Assembly: GCA_964472305.1 (NCBI GenBank)
Contig: CAYYJR010000027.1
Location: 1 to 48,045 of the forward strand
Direction of reading: 5' to 3'
Length of the DNA: 48,045 nucleotides
Origin: CAYYJR01 sp964472305
GTDB taxonomy: Bacteria; Armatimonadota; Hebobacteria; CAIYQO01
Below the pieces are notes generated by a model. The model was not told the origin of the DNA, searched no databases, and saw only the letters and a list, made by a program, of their open reading frames with translations. The position numbers were made by a program, and so were the translations under genes. Shown one piece after another: positions 42,767 through 48,045 of the stretch (its first letter is position 1; each line of letters starts with the position of its first letter).

Positions 42767-44035
42767 TTGCACGAAACTGAATTGTTCCATGCCACCAGGC
42801 TACCGAGCGGCGTGATGGTGCTCACAGAGACTATGCCGGGAGTCGAGACGGTGGCGGTCGGCGTATGGAGCGATGCCGGCTCTGCCGATGAAGGCGACAA
42901 CGAACATGGCCACGGGCACATGCTGGAGCACATGTTCTTCAAAGGAACCGGACGCCGCACGGCATATGACCTGGCCGAGGAGATCGAAAACATCGGCGGG
43001 CAATTGAATGCCTACACCGAACGGGAGATCACCCACCTGTATGCGCGGGCGTTGGCCGAGCATCTGCCGCTGGCATTCGATCTGCTGGCTGATATGGTGT
43101 GTCACAGTGCCTTTCCGCAGGATGAGATGGACCGCGAGTGCCAGGTGATTATCGAGGAAATTCGCAAATACGAAGCGATGCCGGAAGAGCGCATTCACGA
43201 TAGTTTCATGGCTGGGCTCTGGCACGGCGGGCGTCTCGGTCACTCCATTCTCGGCAGCGAGGAGAGTGTGCGGCGCAGCACCCGCGACGACGTGGTCGCC
43301 TGCTGGCGCCGGCATTTCGCTACCAATCGCGTCGTGATTTCCGCGGTCGGTAAGGTTGAACATGCGCAAATCGTAGAGATGAGCGCGCGCGCCTTCGCCG
43401 CGCTGCCCGTTCCCACGAATGGCGTGCCGTCGCTGGCGATGGGAACGCGCCTCCCGCGCGTGGTGGAGGAGGAAGATTGCGAGCAAGTGAATTTCTGCTG
43501 GGGCGGTCGCAGCTACCCCGCGCATGATGACCGCAACTTCGCACTGGCCATCCTGGATGCCATTTTCGGCGCCAGCACCACCTCGCGGCTGTTTCAGGAG
43601 ATTCGCGAAAAGCGCGGACTCGCCTATGACGTCGTCTCGGAGACCGAGGGATTCCGCGACACCGGCCTCATTTGCGCCGGCGGCGCCACCAGTGTGGAGA
43701 CCTTCCCCGAGGTGCTGGGACTGATCCGCGGCGAGATTGCTGCCTTGCGCGCGCAGGGGGTGACCGCGAAGGAACTGGCGCGGGCGAAAGAGCAGATCAA
43801 AGCTGGCCTGGCGCTGGCGCTGGAGAGCACGCTGGACCGCATGCGCCGATTGGCCATCCATTATTTCACCTGGGGGCAGGTATTCTCGATTCGCTACCTC
43901 ATCGACCGCCTGAACGCGGTGTCGCTGGACGACGTGATGCAGGTGATCGATGAGGTCATGGATGTGTCGCACTGGACCTTTGCCGCCATTGGCCCGGTGA
44001 CCGATGCGCGAGTGGCGGAATTGTTAAACGAATGA
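42767..44035 (+). CDS. M16 family zinc protease (processing-peptidase type)
   Basis: A 422-residue insulinase/processing-peptidase homologue. GHMLEHMFFKGTGRRTA holds the inverted zinc motif HxxEH, and the third ligand Glu lies about 75 residues later (RECQVIIEEIRKYE). The second M16 half contains FGASTTSRLFQEIREKRGLAYDV, with the conserved R...Y pair. The start is taken as TTG at 42767 because GAGG sits 8 bases upstream and a -10 element lies at 42731; this gives the usual 420-residue length. No signal peptide is seen, so it is cytosolic or exported by other means. The next gene begins 12 bases later. Confidence 0.92.
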   Translation: MHETELFHATRLPSGVMVLTETMPGVETVAVGVWSDAGSADEGDNEHGHGHMLEHMFFKGTGRRTAYDLAEEIENIGGQLNAYTEREITHLYARALAEHLPLAFDLLADMVCHSAFPQDEMDRECQVIIEEIRKYEAMPEERIHDSFMAGLWHGGRLGHSILGSEESVRRSTRDDVVACWRRHFATNRVVISAVGKVEHAQIVEMSARAFAALPVPTNGVPSLAMGTRLPRVVEEEDCEQVNFCWGGRSYPAHDDRNFALAILDAIFGASTTSRLFQEIREKRGLAYDVVSETEGFRDTGLICAGGATSVETFPEVLGLIRGEIAALRAQGVTAKELARAKEQIKAGLALALESTLDRMRRLAIHYFTWGQVFSIRYLIDRLNAVSLDDVMQVIDEVMDVSHWTFAAIGPVTDARVAELLNE

Positions 44036-44047
44036 GAGGATCATCCC

Positions 44048-44542
44048 ATGCAAGTCACCGCCTGCCGCACCTACCATTCCCGCACCGACCGCGTGGAATT
44101 GCTGCGCCTGCCGGATGGCATTTCAGCCTTCAAGGTGTATTATATCAGCATCATCGGACGCGACACGCCGGAGAAATTCGAGTGGCCGCAGAGTGCATTC
44201 ACCATGCACGACTTTTGCGCGCGCTTCCGCGACAGCGGCATTGAAGGCGTTGGCTTTGTGACCGCCTTCCCGCACATCACCAAGGTCTTTCGCTTCGCCC
44301 CGGCGATGGAAACGGTGCTGCACGTACGCGCGTTCGACACCCCGCACCTGGCGCCACTCGACCTGGCGCGCAACGAGGCGTATACTGAGTTCGCCTGCTA
44401 CGCGGAAGCCGCTATCGCCGCCGACGAATACCACGCCTGGGCGCGCGCCGCGACGGTAGAGGACTACCTGGCCACGCGCAGCGACTTCACCGATGGTCCG
44501 ATTCTCGATCACACGAAGCTGGGGCGGTATGTGCGGGCGTGA
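44048..44542 (+). CDS. Conserved-looking protein of unknown function
   Basis: A 164-residue protein that I cannot place in a family. It is rich in aromatic and acidic residues, has no membrane segment or signal peptide, and reads as a compact soluble fold: FKVYYISIIGRDTPEKFEW, FCARFRDSGIEGVGFVTAFPH and a C-terminal TKLGRYVRA. A GAGAGGA ribosome site precedes the ATG, and it begins 12 bases after the M16 gene, so it is very likely co-translated with it. Its stop codon lies inside a terminator hairpin. Function might relate to the protease, but this is only by position. Confidence 0.75.
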   Translation: MQVTACRTYHSRTDRVELLRLPDGISAFKVYYISIIGRDTPEKFEWPQSAFTMHDFCARFRDSGIEGVGFVTAFPHITKVFRFAPAMETVLHVRAFDTPHLAPLDLARNEAYTEFACYAEAAIAADEYHAWARAATVEDYLATRSDFTDGPILDHTKLGRYVRA

Positions 44543-44551
44543 GCGCCCGCA
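44532..44551 (+). terminator. Hairpin terminator at the end of the M16 unit
   Basis: TGCGGGCG-TGAG-CGCCCGCA, a perfect 8-pair stem overlapping the stop codon of the unknown gene, followed by GACTTTGTC. Confidence 0.6.
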
Positions 44552-44566
44552 GACTTTGTCATCCCG

Positions 44567-44812
44567 TCACCCTATCACCAGTTCAAACTTCTCCCCCGGT
44601 GCGGTGAAGATGCGCAATATGGTTCCGCTGATGATCTCCGCGGGTTGTCCCTTGCGGCGGATGGCGACGGGGTGGTCGTCCCACGGGTTCGCGAGGCTGA
44701 AAAGGCCGCCGGCTGGGCTCTCCACCGTAATACGCTTCACTTCGCCGTTTTCACGGTTGCCGCTGATCAGGAAGGCGCCATCGGTGCGCGCTGGCAAACT
44801 GGAAGCAGGCAT
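44567..44812 (-). pseudogene. C-terminal remnant of a glycoside hydrolase (GH95-like)
   Basis: About 81 codons on the minus strand read like the small beta-sandwich end of a large glycoside hydrolase: DGAFLISGNRENGEVKRI, SPAGGLFSLANPWD and a final GEKFELVIG. This resembles the C-terminal domain of GH95-type fucosidases and related enzymes. Upstream the frame runs into the ankyrin gene in a different phase, with no catalytic domain. There is no clear ribosome site. It is best read as the tail of a deleted or decayed enzyme; a fresh short protein is less likely. Confidence 0.5.
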
Positions 44813-44948
44813 TGCGCCCCCATGGGAACAACCTCTGCCGAGCAGGGGAGATTCCCACGCCTGTTCAGGTATGTGACAGCCTTCAGTGGTTGACAGGGCG
44901 ATGGCATGTGTTACCTGTGCCGGCGAGTCTTCCCTGCCCTCCACCCCA

Positions 44949-45968
44949 TCACTTCCCCCCGTGTTTGCGGAAGAGTTCGGCGATCTTAGTGTTGTGCAGC
45001 ATGTCGGCGAACTGCGCGGGGGTGCTGCCGTCGTAGGCACGGGCGTTGACGTCGGCGCCGTGTTGCAACAGCAACTCGGCGACGGCGGTGTGGTCATAAA
45101 TCGCGGCCCAGAATAGCGGTGTGTAGCCTTGCTGCTGGCCGGCGTTGACTTTCGCGCCGTGCTGCAACAGCAGCGCGGCCACCGCGCTGCGCCCCTGGAT
45201 GGCGGCCTCATGCAGGGGCATCGCGCCGGAGTCATCGGGGGCATTCACGCGGGCGCCGCGCGCCAGCAGCAATCGTACCGCGGGCAGCGCGCCCAGCCCG
45301 GCAGCCAGGTGCAACGGCGTCTGGCCGGACAGATACATGCGAGAGCAACCCGCGTTGACATCCGCCTTGTGGTCGAGCAGCACTGTCATCAGCCGGGTAT
45401 CGACCAGCGCGGCGGCCAGGTGCAGCGCGGTGGCGCCGCGATAATTGCGTGTGGTGGCCAGCGTCTCGTCAGCCGCCAGCAGCGCGCGCACCGTGCCGAG
45501 GTTGCGCGTGCGCACCGCGGTGAAGAACTTAGTCGTCGTCGCGGGATCCGACGGCAACGGGGTTGGATCGCTCAATACGTCGATGGGCGGCGGCGTCTTC
45601 GTCGCCGAGGTGGCTGGCGCGGGGGATTCCGGCGTTGGCGCCGGTGTTGGCGTCGGCGTTGGCTCCGGCACGGACGGTACCACCTGGCCCGGCCCGTGTC
45701 GCGGGGTGGGAGTGGTCGTGCGGGGGGTGCGGCTGGCCGGCGGCACGGGCGGGGTCAGATGTGAGGCGACTACGCCGAGAAGCACCAGTGCCAGCGAGAC
45801 GGTGATAATGAGCACCTGGGCGAAGCGTGGCGGCGACGGCGTCGACGCGGCGGGTGGCGGTGGCGCGCTCGTGTTCTCGCGCCGTCGGCGTTGTTTCAGC
45901 CGTTGGCCGCATTTCGGACAGCGCAAGGCCGTGGTCTCCAGCCGGGCGCCGCATTGCAGGCACTGCAT
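44949..45968 (-). CDS. Membrane-anchored zinc-ribbon ankyrin-repeat protein
   Basis: A 339-residue protein. The N-terminus has a zinc ribbon (CLQCGARLE...CPKCGQRL, residues 3-23), a basic stretch, one membrane helix (about 49-69, VLIITVSLALVLLGVV) and a Pro/Thr-rich linker of about 75 residues with repeated PTPTPTP. The C-terminal half has five to six ankyrin repeats from about 150, such as NYRGATALHLAAALVD and GYTPLFWAAIYDHTAVAEL. This predicts a cytosolic ribbon with the ankyrins on the far side of the membrane, or the reverse. A partner is not known. It faces the alanine dehydrogenase gene divergently. Confidence 0.88.
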   Translation of the reverse strand: MQCLQCGARLETTALRCPKCGQRLKQRRRRENTSAPPPPAASTPSPPRFAQVLIITVSLALVLLGVVASHLTPPVPPASRTPRTTTPTPRHGPGQVVPSVPEPTPTPTPAPTPESPAPATSATKTPPPIDVLSDPTPLPSDPATTTKFFTAVRTRNLGTVRALLAADETLATTRNYRGATALHLAAALVDTRLMTVLLDHKADVNAGCSRMYLSGQTPLHLAAGLGALPAVRLLLARGARVNAPDDSGAMPLHEAAIQGRSAVAALLLQHGAKVNAGQQQGYTPLFWAAIYDHTAVAELLLQHGADVNARAYDGSTPAQFADMLHNTKIAELFRKHGGK

Positions 45969-46341
45969 GGGTGTTTTACCTCTCCGGGAGCATTCTTCGC
46001 CATATCCCGCGCCGCTCCTGCCGAACCGCGCGCGAAGGAGGAGTCATCGGCAAGTATACCCGAATCCGTCGGCATACACCCGCACCTGCCGGTGATGCCG
46101 TGTTTATCCGCCAGTTCCGTAACAGACAAGACTGGATAGATTTGTAACTCCATAAGTGAACAATGATGCTGTCGTCAGTGAAGGAGGAACAGATCTGTCC
46201 AGTATTGAACGTTATGGAATTGGCTGTGGCCGCGTGTTGCAGTCATGCCGGACAGAAAAGGAATACGATCGGGTGTGCCGGGTGGCAGGCACCGGCAGCC
46301 CGGCGGGAAAGCGTCGGTGAGACGCACAGGAAAGGTGAATG
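45969..46341. other. Divergent intergenic region ahead of ald
   Basis: No gene is assigned. A strong ribosome-site-like AAGGAGG at 46181-46187 has no ATG at a proper distance; a CTG-started frame of 41 codons (46195-46320) follows it at 7 bases. A second frame from ATG 46214 ends at 46342, overlapping the ald start. Promoters for both flanking genes must lie here but none is close to consensus. Confidence 0.35.
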
Positions 46342-47466
46342 ATGCAAATCGGGATTCCACGTGAGGTGAAGACGAAAGAGAACCGGGTGTCGTGTACGCC
46401 GGGCGGCGTGCGCATGTTCGTGCAGCACGGGCATCGCGTGCTTGTCGAGCAAGGCGCCGGAATTGGCAGCGGTTATGCGGATGACGCCTATCACGAGGCG
46501 GGGGCGACGCTGGTGCCGACGGCGCAAGATGCATGGGCATGCGACATGGTGTTGAAAGTGAAGGAGCCTGTACCGGAGGAATACCCGTACCTGCGTCCCG
46601 ATCTGCTGCTGTTCACCTACCTCCACCTGGCCGCCGCGCGATCGCTCACCGATGCGCTGCTGGCGGCGAAAACCGCCGGCGTCGCGTATGAAACCATCGC
46701 CGTCGGCCATCGTCTACCGCTGTTGGAGCCCATGAGTGAAATCGCCGGGCGCATGAGCGCTATCGTCGGCGCGCACTACCTCAGCAAGGCACAGGGGGGC
46801 AGCGGCGTGCTGCTGGGCGGAGTGCCGGGCGTGCTGCCGGGCAACGTGCTGGTGATCGGAGGCGGCACGGCGGGCATCAACGCCGGACGCATGGCCGCCA
46901 ACATGGGCGCGGACATTACCATCCTGGAGGTCGATATCGAGCGGATGCGTTTCCTCGACATCACCCTGCACAGCGCGGCGCACACGCTCTATTCCAACGA
47001 ACAGAACCTGCTCGAACGTCTCACCTCGGTCGATCTGCTTATCGGCGCGGTGCTGGTGCCCGGCGCCCGCGCGCCCAAGCTGATTCGCCGCGAGATGCTG
47101 AGCCTCATGAAGCCCGGCGCGGTCTTCGTCGATATCGCCATCGACCAGGGTGGCTGCGCGGAAAGTTCGCACCCCACCACCCACGACGATCCCATCTATG
47201 TCGAGCATGACATTATCCACTACTGCGTGGCGAATATGCCCGGCGCCTACGCGCGCACCGCCACCCAGGCGCTCACCAACGCCACCCTCACCTACGCGCT
47301 GAAGATAGCCGATCTGGGATTGGAAACCGCTATGCGCCAGATGCCCGACTTGCGCCAGGGATTGAATACCTGGAACGGCAAGATTGTCTACCGCGCCGTC
47401 GCCGACGCGCACGGCCTGCCCGCCTTCCCCAATCCATTTGAGGACGAATTAGGGCACGGGATGTAA
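46342..47466 (+). CDS. ald: Alanine dehydrogenase
   Basis: Interconverts L-alanine and pyruvate with NAD+. The 374-residue product starts MQIGIPREVKTKENRVSCTP and has VLKVKEPVPEEY with the substrate Lys (about 75), FTYLHLAAARS with the catalytic His (about 96), the Rossmann loop VLVIGGGTAGINAGRMA (about 170) and DIAIDQGGCAESSHPTTHDDP, all typical of bacterial Ald. Two ATGs stand in tandem (46339 and 46342); the second matches the family start and is 6 bases from AAGG. A hairpin follows 17 bases after the stop. The gene stands alone. Confidence 0.95.
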   Translation: MQIGIPREVKTKENRVSCTPGGVRMFVQHGHRVLVEQGAGIGSGYADDAYHEAGATLVPTAQDAWACDMVLKVKEPVPEEYPYLRPDLLLFTYLHLAAARSLTDALLAAKTAGVAYETIAVGHRLPLLEPMSEIAGRMSAIVGAHYLSKAQGGSGVLLGGVPGVLPGNVLVIGGGTAGINAGRMAANMGADITILEVDIERMRFLDITLHSAAHTLYSNEQNLLERLTSVDLLIGAVLVPGARAPKLIRREMLSLMKPGAVFVDIAIDQGGCAESSHPTTHDDPIYVEHDIIHYCVANMPGAYARTATQALTNATLTYALKIADLGLETAMRQMPDLRQGLNTWNGKIVYRAVADAHGLPAFPNPFEDELGHGM

Positions 47467-47483
47467 CGGCGATTGACACCATG

Positions 47484-47513
47484 TGGAGTGCGCTGGCTCG
47501 ACAGTGCACTCCA
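47484..47513 (+). terminator. Terminator hairpin after ald
   Basis: TGGAGTGCGCTG (47484-47495) and CAGTGCACTCCA (47502-47513) form 12 pairs with one G-T around loop GCTCGA, followed by AAAATTT. Likely ends the ald transcript. Confidence 0.6.
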
Positions 47514-47542
47514 AAATTTGCCTTACTTGATTTTGGATATGC

Positions 47543-47551
47543 TGGTATATT
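47543..47551 (+). promoter_or_regulatory. Extended -10 promoter ahead of the last gene
   Basis: TGGTATATT (47543-47551) fits the extended -10 form in an AT-rich stretch, with TTACTT 17 bases upstream as a weak -35. The leader to the ATG at 47608 is about 50 bases. Confidence 0.5.
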
Positions 47552-47607
47552 ATTAGTGCGTCTGAAACGGTAATCTGACTATCATCCACCGGAACAGGAG
47601 GTGAGGC

Positions 47608-48036
47608 ATGGGAGCACCGTCCGAAAACTATGACCTGTGGGACGCCATCAAAATGCACCCCATCCTCGCGGGGACGGCGGTTTGGTTCGGCATTCTGGTG
47701 TTCACGCAAAATGATGCCGGAGTTGGATTTTACACCTTCGCGTTTGCTTTTCTAAGTGGTTTCGTGTTATTCGTCGGTTTGCTGGTTAGCATTATCACCA
47801 CCATTATTCGCTGGATCATAAAAACGCCGCAACTGTATTCTCGTCCGTTTCTGCATACCTGGTTGCCGATGCTATTGCTGATTGGCGGATGTGGTGTCGT
47901 TGTATTTCGTCCGATGTTTTACCTGCGTTTCTATTGCAGCCTGCCGGCAATAGATAAATATGTAACAGCAGTGCAGTCCGACAAGGTTGCTTATAGTGGA
48001 CCCCAAAATCTGTACAATAGAAAAGGGGTAGCTTAG
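47608..48036 (+). CDS. Membrane protein of unknown function
   Basis: A 142-residue protein with three hydrophobic segments: about 17-33 (ILAGTAVWFGILVF), 41-68 (FYTFAFAFLSGFVLFVGLLVSII) and 83-100 (TWLPMLLLIGGCGVVVF), followed by a short tail with KYVTAVQSDKVAYSG. The pattern resembles no family I can name; the C-terminal tail is probably outside the membrane. A strong AGGAGGTGAGG ribosome site precedes the ATG. It has its own AT-rich promoter region, and the gene is complete within the window. Confidence 0.75.
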   Translation: MGAPSENYDLWDAIKMHPILAGTAVWFGILVFTQNDAGVGFYTFAFAFLSGFVLFVGLLVSIITTIIRWIIKTPQLYSRPFLHTWLPMLLLIGGCGVVVFRPMFYLRFYCSLPAIDKYVTAVQSDKVAYSGPQNLYNRKGVA

Positions 48037-48045
48037 GTGGCAGAC

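Noticed and set aside
42800..43972. 390-codon minus-strand frame opposite the M16 protease
   Set aside because: The plus strand has the full M16 signature; the other frame is His/Arg-rich noise.

Overview
The window is a GC-rich, gene-dense stretch of a bacterial chromosome. It carries single-copy housekeeping genes, one tRNA, and no phage, insertion sequence or CRISPR array. An LptF/LptG-type permease, a periplasmic adaptor and an exported multi-domain cyclophilin point to a cell with an outer membrane. The order rpsU, phoH, pgpH, ybeY, dgkA-PAP2, corC, corC, together with an orphan prepilin, an Nfn transhydrogenase and a scatter of sugar genes, would suit a deep-branching diderm such as Armatimonadota, but no marker here fixes the phylum. 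Promoters are close to the sigma-70 consensus (TTGACA-17-TATAAT at 25390, TTGACA-17-TATACT at 39178, TTGACA-17-GATAAT at 3420), which helps to separate transcription units.

Layout. 1-3051: an edge-truncated gene with a long structured leader, pyrE with a small membrane protein, a small membrane peptide and glnA. 3420-10138: a self-regulated export operon consisting of a TetR repressor, a very large HlyD/YbhG-type adaptor, two separate ABC ATPases and two ABC-2 permeases. This is the E. coli cecR-ybhGFSR arrangement, but with YbhF split in two and YbhG greatly lengthened. 10281-12759: DUF6448, a 59-residue prepilin, DUF1003 and BON-domain genes. 13291-15663: a one-domain cyclophilin followed by an exported three-domain cyclophilin. 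15926-17755: glmS. 17831-21341: a sugar isomerase, a divergent sulfatase and a phosphosugar SIS isomerase. 21701-24898: a stand-alone ketoacyl synthase, a GNAT acetyltransferase and galU. 25390-32826: monocistronic rpsU, then phoH-pgpH-ybeY-dgkA/PAP2 and two CorC-type proteins. 32963-36473: SDR, class II aldolase and a SorE-like dehydrogenase. 36570-38867: nfnBA. 39004-39178: a complete tRNA-Ala unit. 39261-39540: a possible structured RNA. 39690-44542: an lptF/G-type permease, ppnP, aspA, an M16 protease and an unknown gene. 44567-48036: a glycoside-hydrolase remnant, an ankyrin protein, ald and a membrane protein.

The most striking features are: (1) the adaptor at 4132, whose hairpin arms are lengthened by internal repeats in mirror order (33-26-26-26-26, tip, 26-26-26-26-33 residues); (2) the exported triple cyclophilin, in which two of three domains have lost the catalytic arginine; (3) the asymmetric ATPase pair; (4) a YbeY whose third zinc ligand is Asp instead of His; (5) an unassigned structured intergenic element upstream of the LptF/G gene.
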